Of a DNA stretch of 64,000 bases, positions 43,714-51,440 are shown piece after piece; the stretch's first letter is position 1; every line of letters begins with the position of its first letter. A program made the position numbers and the translations under genes. A model generated the notes under the pieces. That model was not told the origin of the DNA, did no database searches, and was given only the letters and a program-made list of their open reading frames with translations. The stretch comes from Halanaerobiales bacterium (lineage in GTDB: Bacteria; Bacillota; Halanaerobiia; Halanaerobiales; DTU029), in the NCBI GenBank assembly GCA_029981855.1, contig JARRCS010000005.1, forward strand, positions 1-64,000. The letters are read 5' to 3'.

Positions 43714-43742
43714 ATTTTAGCATACACTAGTTCTAATTACAA
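43714..43742 (-). promoter_or_regulatory. Sigma-A promoter of yolD
   Basis: TTGTAA (43737-43742), 17 bases, TAAAAT (43714-43719) on the minus strand. Confidence 0.65.
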
Positions 43743-43763
43743 TAGTGTAGTATAAATTCACTT

Positions 43764-43792
43764 TTGAATAACTTGCATAATTAAGGTATAAT
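43764..43792 (+). promoter_or_regulatory. Sigma-A promoter of the deacetylase gene
   Basis: TTGAAT (43764-43769), 17 bases, TATAAT (43787-43792). It is divergent from the yolD promoter, with 21 bases between the -35 boxes, and gives a leader of about 105 bases. Confidence 0.85.
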
Positions 43793-43842
43793 AAAATCAC
43801 GGTATGTATGCTGGTTGGAAGAACAAATTGGAGGTTTCAGTC

Positions 43843-43869
43843 ATGCCGGAGATTATGTTATCTACATAA
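43843..43869 (+). other. Eight-codon upstream ORF with its own ribosome binding site
   Basis: In the deacetylase leader GGAGG, eight bases and ATG open the frame MPEIMLST followed by TAA. The spacing is ideal. It may be a leader peptide or chance; no codon run for one amino acid is present. Confidence 0.35.
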
Positions 43870-43905
43870 CACAGTTTTCTAAAGATTAAGGAAAGGAGCC
43901 ACTAA

Positions 43906-44619
43906 ATGTTAAAGAAAGGTATTATCCTGGTCCTCACCCTTTTAATGCTGCTTTTGATTCCTGTCAGTGTTTTTGCCCAGTTTAAACTAATCTTAAACTT
44001 TGATGATGGTTACTGGGGGGTTTATGAAAATGCCTTTCCCCTACTGCAGAAGGCTGGTATTCCTGCCGTGGTCTTTATGCCCACAAATCTTATCGGTAAA
44101 GAAAAGCATCTCACTCTTAAACAGCTTATTCAGTTGAAAAAGGAGGGTTGGGAGATCGGTTCTCATACGGTTAATCATCCAAACCTTGCAGAACTAACAA
44201 CAGAAGGTCTGAAATATGAAATTATTAATTCAAAATTATACCTACAGGAAAAGGGACTGATAGACGGTTCCTATGCCAGTTTCTGTAGTCCGATGACCGT
44301 CTGGAATAATCAGATAAAAGAAATTGTCAGGGCAAATTACCGGGTTGCCAGGGCTAAAAGACTGTTTGTTTTTGATAAGGAAGTCCAAGTAGAGGCCTTA
44401 CTAAAGGTCATTTTAAAAACCACCAGAATTACCGTGATCCAAAAATGGATTGAAGAGGCAATTAGACTTGATCAACCGTTAATTCTCATCTTCCATGAAG
44501 TGGCCGGGGGAGGTAACGAATATTATTTCCCGCCGGAAAAATTTGCCCAGCTTATACCTCTGATTAAGAAATATGATATTGTAACCCTGCAACATTTGTT
44601 GACAGAAAAAGAGAAATAG
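43906..44619 (+). CDS. Secreted polysaccharide deacetylase (NodB domain)
   Basis: A 237-residue carbohydrate esterase family 4 protein with a signal peptide (about 1-24, LLLIPVSVFA-QF). The catalytic blocks are LILNFDDGYWG (motif 1, the Asp pair), GWEIGSHTVNHPNL (metal-binding His-x3-His), SFCSPM in place of the usual R-x-P-Y motif 3, and FHEVAGGG near the C-terminus. It probably removes acetyl groups from peptidoglycan or another surface glycan outside the cell. AAAGGAG is seven bases before the ATG. Confidence 0.88.
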   Translation: MLKKGIILVLTLLMLLLIPVSVFAQFKLILNFDDGYWGVYENAFPLLQKAGIPAVVFMPTNLIGKEKHLTLKQLIQLKKEGWEIGSHTVNHPNLAELTTEGLKYEIINSKLYLQEKGLIDGSYASFCSPMTVWNNQIKEIVRANYRVARAKRLFVFDKEVQVEALLKVILKTTRITVIQKWIEEAIRLDQPLILIFHEVAGGGNEYYFPPEKFAQLIPLIKKYDIVTLQHLLTEKEK

Positions 44620-44681
44620 ATCCCTGGGGAAATTTTTTATTCTATTTTCGTGATCCCGATGGAAAGTTCATGAAAAAAACT

Positions 44682-44720
44682 AAGGTGCCGGGAGTGGATT
44701 CTCGGCACCTTTGATTTTCT
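44682..44720. terminator. Bidirectional terminator between the deacetylase and 5'-nucleotidase genes
   Basis: Perfect arms AAGGTGCCG (44682-44690) and CGGCACCTT (44703-44711). The plus side is followed by TGATTTTCTT. The minus side is followed by AGTTTTTTTC, so it serves the convergent genes in both directions. Confidence 0.85.
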
Positions 44721-44785
44721 TATTAAGTCGACAAATATGTGCTGGCTTTAATACTAGAAGATATATTAAATCTTTAAGATAGTGG

Positions 44786-46450
44786 TTATTTTACCGGGAT
44801 TAATATCTCCTGTCCTGCAAAGATCAAATCGGCATCCTTTAAGTTGTTCACCTTAACTAAATCCTCTACTGTAACATCGAATTTCAGGGCAATCTCCAGT
44901 AAGGTATCGCCGGAACGGACTGTATAACTATATTTATCACCGGACTGTTCAACAGCTATGATCCTACCTTCAACCTTCGGGGCAACTGTTCCATGTTCCT
45001 TAATGTAATTCATAACTACTTCTTCAAGGCCTCCGGCCTCCTGGACGGTTGCTGCATCCTTAAACATGGTATATCCGTCACCACCGGCTGCCATAAAATC
45101 ATTGGTAGCTACCCGGTATGTCTTATCATAATCTACAGGTTCTCCACCGATCTCAAGTTTTACTACCCTCTCACCTGCCGGGCGTGAAGGAGCGAAGATA
45201 AAGGACATGCCACCAACCTGTGGGAACTGTCCTTCTTTAGCAGGATAGGCAGAGATTCCGTGTTCAATGGCATCTAATATTACCGAGCCCTTCAATTCCT
45301 TGACTACCACAAAATTACCGAAGGGTAGGACGGTAATAACCTCTCCCTTAGTTACCTCGCCTTTACCTATTGAGGCCCTGATACCTCCACCATTGGTAAT
45401 AGCTACATCGGCATCGACTGTGTCAAGCATGGCATCTGTGATTAGGTTACCCAGATTGGTCTCGCCGGTCCTAACATTCTCCCTCTCACCATCAAGGTGG
45501 ACGGCAGTTTTACCTACAACAACAGAGGTTATTTTTTCAATCTCAGCCTTAATCTGATCAATAACCTTCAGGATTTCGGTGTCCTTCTCGGTATTAGCGG
45601 TATCTTCCTTGGTAATAAGTCTTGCCTTCTTTGCAATAACCTTTCCATCCTCTACGGTCAGATTGACAACCCCCAGATTCTTATCATATTCACCGGCCAT
45701 GACGATCAGGGTATCCCCTACCCTTTTACCTTCTTTCAGGGCATGGTGACTGTGCCCATCAACTATCAGGTCAATACCGGGTACCTCTTTTGCCACCATG
45801 GCACTGGTATATTCACTACCCTCAGATAAGCCCAGGTGGGTAAGGGCAATAATAACATCGGCTTTATCCTTTAATTGATCTACCATTACTTTAGCAGCCT
45901 TTACAGGACTTTCAAACACCAGGCTCTTAACATTCTTAGGATGGGTTTTATAGGTTGTCTCAGGGGTAGCTAGTCCAAAGATTGCTACCTTAACCCCACC
46001 GACTTCTTTAATTACATAAGCATCCAGAAAGGGAGAGTCATCCTCATACTTAATATTGGCAGCCAGAATAGGGAAATCGGTCATTTCATTTAATTCCAGC
46101 AGACGTTCCTTGCCGAAATTAAAGTCATGATTACCGGTAGCCATGGCATCATAACCTATAGCATTCATGATTTTAACTATACTTTCGCCCTCAACCAGGT
46201 TAGCGATAGTCTGACCGTGAAAGGTATCCCCGGCATCTAGCAATAAAAGATTGGGGTTTTTAGCCCGTTCTTCTTTCACCAGGGTACTTAATTTGGCAAA
46301 CCCCATACCAGCGTATTTACCTTCCTCTACCCTGCTGTGGGTATCATTGGTATGTAGAATTGTAATCTCAACCTTTTCAGCCATAGCCAGAGAAGAGACC
46401 AGGACCAGGACCATTACCAACATTAAGCTCGTTAACAGTCTTTTCCTCAA
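44786..46450 (-). CDS. Secreted 5'-nucleotidase/2',3'-cyclic phosphodiesterase with C-terminal LysM
   Basis: A 554-residue exported metallophosphoesterase of the UshA/YfkN type. A signal peptide covers 1-24 (LVSSLAMA-EK). The metallophosphatase domain has ILHTNDTHSR, DAGDTFHG, TGNHDFNFG, ALTHLGLSEG and VDGHSHH. The 5'-nucleotidase C-terminal domain has NGGGIRASI and GGDGYTMF. A LysM domain covers about 508-553 (YTVRSGDTLLEIALKFDVTV) and should bind peptidoglycan. The start is TTG (46448-46450), nine bases after GGAGGTG. It likely scavenges nucleotides at the wall. Confidence 0.92.
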   Translation of the reverse strand: MRKRLLTSLMLVMVLVLVSSLAMAEKVEITILHTNDTHSRVEEGKYAGMGFAKLSTLVKEERAKNPNLLLLDAGDTFHGQTIANLVEGESIVKIMNAIGYDAMATGNHDFNFGKERLLELNEMTDFPILAANIKYEDDSPFLDAYVIKEVGGVKVAIFGLATPETTYKTHPKNVKSLVFESPVKAAKVMVDQLKDKADVIIALTHLGLSEGSEYTSAMVAKEVPGIDLIVDGHSHHALKEGKRVGDTLIVMAGEYDKNLGVVNLTVEDGKVIAKKARLITKEDTANTEKDTEILKVIDQIKAEIEKITSVVVGKTAVHLDGERENVRTGETNLGNLITDAMLDTVDADVAITNGGGIRASIGKGEVTKGEVITVLPFGNFVVVKELKGSVILDAIEHGISAYPAKEGQFPQVGGMSFIFAPSRPAGERVVKLEIGGEPVDYDKTYRVATNDFMAAGGDGYTMFKDAATVQEAGGLEEVVMNYIKEHGTVAPKVEGRIIAVEQSGDKYSYTVRSGDTLLEIALKFDVTVEDLVKVNNLKDADLIFAGQEILIPVK

Positions 46451-46552
46451 ATTATAGCACCTCCATTTAAATTTATAATTACTAATTCTATAAAAAATGG
46501 CAAAATCCTCTCTATTGTTATGTTAAAAAAATATTAAAGATTACTTAAATCC

Positions 46553-46581
46553 TTGATAAAAACCACATTATATGGTATATT
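46553..46581 (+). promoter_or_regulatory. Sigma-A promoter of argS
   Basis: TTGATA (46553-46558), 17 bases, TATATT (46576-46581). It starts the T-box leader. Confidence 0.85.
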
Positions 46582-46599
46582 TAAATAAATCAAGTAAAT

Positions 46600-46838
46600 T
46601 CTATGAAAGGGAGAGTAGGTTATATTTACCGTTATAGCGAACCGGGGATGGTGAAAGCCCGGTACGTAAATATATCTGAAGCGCACCCTGGAGAAGCTTG
46701 CCGAAATCCATAAAGTAGGACAGGCCGTTTTAATCCCTGCGTTAAAGGGGAAGAGTGGGTATTGGCCGAACCAGTACCAATAAGAGTGGCAACACGGGAA
46801 TTAACTCTCGTCTCTAATCAGGGATGAGGGTTTTTTTA
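46600..46838 (+). promoter_or_regulatory. T-box leader, arginine-specific
   Basis: Stem I runs from GAGAGTAGG (46611) through an apical GGGGATGGTGAAAGCCC. The specifier region TGAAG-CGC-ACCCTGGAG places the Arg codon CGC at 46682-46684. The T-box sequence AAGAGTGGCAACACGGG (46782-46798) is followed by a terminator, CTCGTCTCT / AGGGATGAG then seven T (46807-46838). Uncharged tRNA-Arg should pair with both sites and allow transcription of argS. Confidence 0.93.
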
Positions 46839-46906
46839 ATAATTATAGTCAGAGGCCAATTTGTTCATTCAATTTATTTAACTTATTCGAATAGGAAGGA
46901 GATATT

Positions 46907-48610
46907 ATGATGCTCGATTTTAAAGAAGAACTGGCAAAACTGGTTAGTAGCAAATTTGATTCATTAAAAAAAGAAGATATTTTAGAGCTGATAGAGATTC
47001 CGCCTCAGGAGGATATGGGGGATTATGCCCTGCCCTGTTTTAAATTAGCTAAACTCTTCAGAAAGGCCCCGAATCTGATAGCCGAAGAAATTACAGAGAG
47101 TATCGGTAATAATCAATACTTCGCAAGTATTAATAACGTCGGAGCCTATGTCAATTTTTTTGTTAACAGAGAAGTAATGGCCAGAACGGTCCTGGAAGAG
47201 ATCCTGGATAAAAAGGAGGAATATGGTTCGGCTAACCTGGGTAAGGGGCAGAATGTGGTTATCGATTATTCTTCACCGAATATAGCCAAACCCTTCCATG
47301 TTGGCCATCTGCGTTCCACCGTTATCGGTAATTCCCTTTATAAGATCTACGAGTTTCTGGGTTATAATTGTATCGGAATCAACCATCTAGGAGACTGGGG
47401 GACCCAGTTCGGTAAGATGATTGCTGCCTATAAGAAGTGGGGGAATGATGAAGAAATCAGGCAGGAACCGATTCAGACCCTCTTAAAGCTCTATGTTAAG
47501 TTTCATGAGGAAGCCGAAAAGAACCCTGAGCTTGAGAATGAAGGAAGAGAATGGTTTAAAAGACTCGAGGACGGTGATCAGGAAGCAGAAAGACTGTGGA
47601 AGTGGTTCGTCGACCTCAGTTTGCAGGAATTTAACAAGATCTATGACCTGCTGAAGATAAAATTCGACTATAATACCGGCGAGAGTTTTTATAATGATAA
47701 GATGGAAGAGGTGGTAAGGCTTTTAAAGGAGAAAAAACTACTGAAAAAGAGTCAGGGTGCCTATGTTGTTGATCTGGAGGATTATGATATGCCGCCCTGT
47801 CTAATCCTGAAAAGTGATGGTGCTACCCTGTATCCGACCAGGGATATCACGGCAGCTATCTACCGTAAAAAGACCTTTAACTTTGTCAAGGCTCTCTATG
47901 TAACGGATTACTCCCAGAGTCTCCATTTTGCCCAGTGGATGAAGGTGATCGAATTAATGGGTTATGACTGGGCGGACCAGCTGGAACATATTCCCTTCGG
48001 ACGTGTCAGTAGTGAAGAAGGGGCTTTACAGACCAGAAAGGGTAATGTAATCCTTTTAAAGGACCTGTTAAATAAATCGATTGAAAAGGTCAGAAAAATC
48101 ATCGAGGAGAATAACCCTGAGCTTGATAATAAGGATGAAGTAGCCAAAAAGGTCGGTATCGGAGCGGTTATCTTTAATGATTTGAGTAATTCCAAGATTA
48201 AGGACATAGTTTTTAACTGGGACAGGATGCTGAGCTTCGATGGTGAGACAGGCCCCTATGTTCAGTATACTCATGCCAGGGCTACCAGTGTTCTGGAAAA
48301 GGCCACTTACCGGGTTGAAAAAATAAAGGATTACTCGCTGCTCACCGAAGAAGAGGCAGTTAATATGATCAAACTACTCCAGCAATTCCCGGAGATAGTC
48401 ATTAAGGCCATGGAAAGAAATGAGCCCTCCTTTATTACCAGGCATATTATTGATATTGCCCAGGCCTTTAACAAATTCTACCACGAATACCCCATACTGG
48501 TTGACGATAGGGAGGTTCAGCAGGCCAGATTACTTCTGGTTTACGGGGTGAAAACGGTCTTAAAAACAGGTCTGGCCCTTTTAGGGATCGAGGCCCCGGA
48601 TAAAATGTAG
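46907..48610 (+). CDS. argS: Arginine-tRNA ligase
   Basis: A 567-residue class I synthetase. It has the HIGH-type motif HVGH in KPFHVGHLRSTVIG (about 130). The KMSKS position is occupied by TRKGNVILLKDL, as usual in ArgRS. A DALR-type anticodon-binding C-terminus contains YVQYTHARATSVLEKA. AAGGAGA precedes paired ATG codons. Its T-box leader carries an Arg specifier, which supports the call. The gene ends two bases from the convergent MFS gene, with no terminator visible between. Confidence 0.96.
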   Translation: MMLDFKEELAKLVSSKFDSLKKEDILELIEIPPQEDMGDYALPCFKLAKLFRKAPNLIAEEITESIGNNQYFASINNVGAYVNFFVNREVMARTVLEEILDKKEEYGSANLGKGQNVVIDYSSPNIAKPFHVGHLRSTVIGNSLYKIYEFLGYNCIGINHLGDWGTQFGKMIAAYKKWGNDEEIRQEPIQTLLKLYVKFHEEAEKNPELENEGREWFKRLEDGDQEAERLWKWFVDLSLQEFNKIYDLLKIKFDYNTGESFYNDKMEEVVRLLKEKKLLKKSQGAYVVDLEDYDMPPCLILKSDGATLYPTRDITAAIYRKKTFNFVKALYVTDYSQSLHFAQWMKVIELMGYDWADQLEHIPFGRVSSEEGALQTRKGNVILLKDLLNKSIEKVRKIIEENNPELDNKDEVAKKVGIGAVIFNDLSNSKIKDIVFNWDRMLSFDGETGPYVQYTHARATSVLEKATYRVEKIKDYSLLTEEEAVNMIKLLQQFPEIVIKAMERNEPSFITRHIIDIAQAFNKFYHEYPILVDDREVQQARLLLVYGVKTVLKTGLALLGIEAPDKM

Positions 48611-48612
48611 TC

Positions 48613-49860
48613 TTAGGGGCACGATTTATCCTTAACCAAACGCCTCCTCTCCACCGTAAACCAGAAGATAATCAGGAAGGAAGTAGCGGCTAACATGATA
48701 AAAAAGCTAGTTGACCAGATATTTCTTAGCGGATAGTACTCGGTAAAGATTCCGGCCAGTTTCGGGGCAAAGGCATACCCCGCTCCTGATAAAAACATAA
48801 AGAGCGAATTAAACCTGGCCCGGTGGCTGACAGGAGCCTGGGAGGCTATATAGACATTGACATTGGTTGCCTCCAGAATCTCACCTATTGTCCAGATAAA
48901 GGTGGAAAAGAAAAAGAGGGGTAGGGTATTGATAAAATAGATCATTCCAAAACCAATAGCAAATAAAAACCCGGCAATAATTGTATTGAGTAATGGTTTT
49001 AATTTGACCGTTAGCCCTGTTACCAGGATGGTAAATACTATCACCACCAGGGCATTGAAACTGGCATTCATTCCGTAAAATGCCGGGCCCTGATCACCGA
49101 ATACCTCGTTCATTTGTATAGGCAAAGAGAAAAAACTCTGGGCGTAAACCAGGCGGTAAAAGATTAGGATCAGGCTGAAGAAGATTATCGCTGGCCGCTT
49201 CAGCAGAACCTTAAAGATCGAACCACTCTCCGCCCTCTCCAGCTCTGGCAGCTCTTCTTCTGACTTCTCCTCAACAAGATCTTTAGTCTCCGGTACCTTT
49301 AGGCCGATCAGGGTTATGGCAATTAGGGCCGTAGCAGCATCGCCAATAAAGAGAAGGGGGAGGTAATGGTTAAACAAGAAACCTGCTATCATAGGTCCGA
49401 TGGCATAGCCCGTATTCCAACCCAGGTAAAGAAGGGAGAAGGCCCTTTTCCTCTCCTCTCCCTTAGTGAGGTCAGTTACCATAGCAGTAAAAGCCGGGTT
49501 AACTGCTCCGCTGAAGACAGAGGTCATGATCAGGAAAAAGATGATTACCCTGCTCTCACCCAGAAAGGCCGGAGGAATTAACATTAGGGCCGTCAAACTA
49601 GCCGAGATAATATATAACCTTTTTCTTCCGAAACTATCAGCTAGTTTTGCTCCCAGAAACATACCAGGAACCGTTGCCATACTGGCCAGGGTAACATATG
49701 ACCCTGCCTCATTAGCAGATAACCCCAATTTTTTAGTTAAAAACATAGTTAAAAAGGGGAAGACAAAGGCCCCCATAGAATTTATAACCTGGGCAATAAA
49801 GATTATATAGATACTTTTATCCAGTCCGTGATAAGTTTTAAAGATATTCTTCACAGTCAT
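48613..49860 (-). CDS. MFS transporter (drug or metabolite efflux type)
   Basis: A 415-residue major facilitator with 12 predicted helices. The loop 2-3 motif GAKLADSFGRKRLYIISA and motif C-like GWNTGYAIGPMIAGFLF (helix 5) suggest an exporter. The central cytoplasmic loop is acidic (EEKSEEELPELERAES). The C-terminal half has a second GFLFAIGFG-type segment. Substrate unknown. It lies eight bases after the pepV gene, so both may share a transcript. Confidence 0.87.
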   Translation of the reverse strand: MTVKNIFKTYHGLDKSIYIIFIAQVINSMGAFVFPFLTMFLTKKLGLSANEAGSYVTLASMATVPGMFLGAKLADSFGRKRLYIISASLTALMLIPPAFLGESRVIIFFLIMTSVFSGAVNPAFTAMVTDLTKGEERKRAFSLLYLGWNTGYAIGPMIAGFLFNHYLPLLFIGDAATALIAITLIGLKVPETKDLVEEKSEEELPELERAESGSIFKVLLKRPAIIFFSLILIFYRLVYAQSFFSLPIQMNEVFGDQGPAFYGMNASFNALVVIVFTILVTGLTVKLKPLLNTIIAGFLFAIGFGMIYFINTLPLFFFSTFIWTIGEILEATNVNVYIASQAPVSHRARFNSLFMFLSGAGYAFAPKLAGIFTEYYPLRNIWSTSFFIMLAATSFLIIFWFTVERRRLVKDKSCP

Positions 49861-49867
49861 TTTCCCT

Positions 49868-51271
49868 CTAATCTTTAGCCAGTTCTATAATTGCATTGGC
49901 ATAGATCTTGGCATTAAGTATCAGGTCATCGATGGAGATATATTCGTCCCTCTGATGGGCAAGTTCTACCTGGCCGGGAAATAGAGGGCCAAAGGCAACA
50001 GCCCTTTCAATTGCCCGGGCATAGGTACCTCCACCTATTGTTATGGGCTCTCTCCTATCACCGGTAAACTCCTGATAGACCTTCATTAGCTTAGTTACCA
50101 GTGGATCATCTTTGGGAACATAAAGGGGCTCCATATGTTCACCCTCTTCAAGTTCAACCCCGGTACCTTCCAGTTCGGCTCTAATACCTGTAAAGACCTC
50201 CTCTTTAGAGAGGGTAACAGGGTAACGAATATTAACTGTAATTTCTGCACCTTTATTATCAAGCCGGATCATCCCCACATTAAAGGTTAAAGGGCCTGAT
50301 AGCTCATCCCGGAGTTCACAGCCGATTGATTCTCCGTGGTACTCCATCCCGATCTTCTCATTATAGAAATCAATAAACCTGCCGATATCGTCTTCAGCTA
50401 GATCCAGGGTTTTAATAAAGACTAACAGCTGGGAGATAGCATTCTGGCCGTCTTCCGGCAAGCTGCCGTGGGCCGAGATACCGTGGGATTTAATGATAAT
50501 TTCTTCCCCCTCTTCATCTAACTCCAGTTTATACCCGGTTTTCTCGCTAAATTTGCTCAACTTTTCACTTAATTCTTCCGGGTAATCCGTCCTTAAATGA
50601 GCCTCACAGTAATCGGGCACCATATTAGGGGCATTTCCGCCCTGGATAGAGTTTATAATAAATTTTCCATCCCCCTGATTATTAAACCTGGCTTTCAGCT
50701 TAAAGGTCAGAATCCCCTTCTCTCCATGGATAACCGGAAACTCGGCATCAGGGCTAAAAGCAAAATCAGGGGTTTCTTCGTGTTCCAGGTAATACTTTAA
50801 ACCCTTCCAGCCGCTCTCCTCATCGGTGCCAAATATCAGCCTGACCCTCTTTCTTAACTCTATCCCGCTATCCTGAACGGCCTTCAGAGCATATAAAGCA
50901 GCTACCGCCGGCCCTTTATTATCTATCGCCCCCCGACCATAAATTTTATTATCAACAATCTCGGCACTATAAGGTGGATAGGTCCAATCCCTGCCTTCGG
51001 GAACTACATCCAGATGACAGAGAATACCCAGGATTTCTTCACCCCGGCCAATCTCCACATGGCCAGCATAGTTGTCAATATTTTTATTCTTCAACCCCAG
51101 AATATCGGCTAGTTTCAGTGCAGTCTCCAGGGCCTCCTTCACCCCTTCACCGAAGGGCATTCCCTCCTTAACCTCAGCTTCTACACTCTTAATCTGGACC
51201 AGCTTCTGAGTAGATTTTACAATATCATCCTTTAACTGATCAATCCTTTTATTTACGGCTTCATTCATCAT
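49868..51271 (-). CDS. pepV: Dipeptidase PepV (M20 family)
   Basis: A dizinc peptidase of about 467 residues cleaving dipeptides and possibly beta-Ala or Xaa-His substrates. Metal motifs are ILCHLDVVPEG, YGRGAIDNKGPAVAALYAL and FGTDEESGWKGL (catalytic Glu pair). HGISAHGSLPEDGQNA contributes to the dimer-like lid domain, and GGGTYARAI and LAHQRDEYI follow. GGGGG lies five bases before the ATG at 51271. It is part of a peptidase cluster with pepF. Confidence 0.93.
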   Translation of the reverse strand: MMNEAVNKRIDQLKDDIVKSTQKLVQIKSVEAEVKEGMPFGEGVKEALETALKLADILGLKNKNIDNYAGHVEIGRGEEILGILCHLDVVPEGRDWTYPPYSAEIVDNKIYGRGAIDNKGPAVAALYALKAVQDSGIELRKRVRLIFGTDEESGWKGLKYYLEHEETPDFAFSPDAEFPVIHGEKGILTFKLKARFNNQGDGKFIINSIQGGNAPNMVPDYCEAHLRTDYPEELSEKLSKFSEKTGYKLELDEEGEEIIIKSHGISAHGSLPEDGQNAISQLLVFIKTLDLAEDDIGRFIDFYNEKIGMEYHGESIGCELRDELSGPLTFNVGMIRLDNKGAEITVNIRYPVTLSKEEVFTGIRAELEGTGVELEEGEHMEPLYVPKDDPLVTKLMKVYQEFTGDRREPITIGGGTYARAIERAVAFGPLFPGQVELAHQRDEYISIDDLILNAKIYANAIIELAKD

Positions 51272-51290
51272 CTTTACCCCCAATCTATAA

Positions 51291-51440
51291 TTTTATTACC
51301 TGGTCACAAAAAGAAAAAAGGATTTAACTCATATTAGAGCAGCTTATCAGCTTGAAAGAAAGATCGGTTCTCAGCACAAAAAACTGGTTACAGGTATTAT
51401 CAATCACGGCAACATTGCAATTGAAACTATCCAATCTTAG
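51291..51440 (+). pseudogene. Transposase remnant (TnpB/IS605-like), tentative
   Basis: The plus strand between pepV and pepF is open without a start codon for about 49 codons and reads ...TKRKKDLTHIRAAYQLERKI, continuing GSQHKKLVTGIINHGNIAIE and ending ETIQS. The pattern (basic region, amphipathic helix, H-x-L-V-x-x-I-I then G-N-x-I-x-I-E) resembles the segment before the catalytic Glu in TnpB-type transposases. The stop is reached just inside the end of pepF. It has no start, partner ORF or terminal repeats, so it is a relic if real. Confidence 0.4.
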
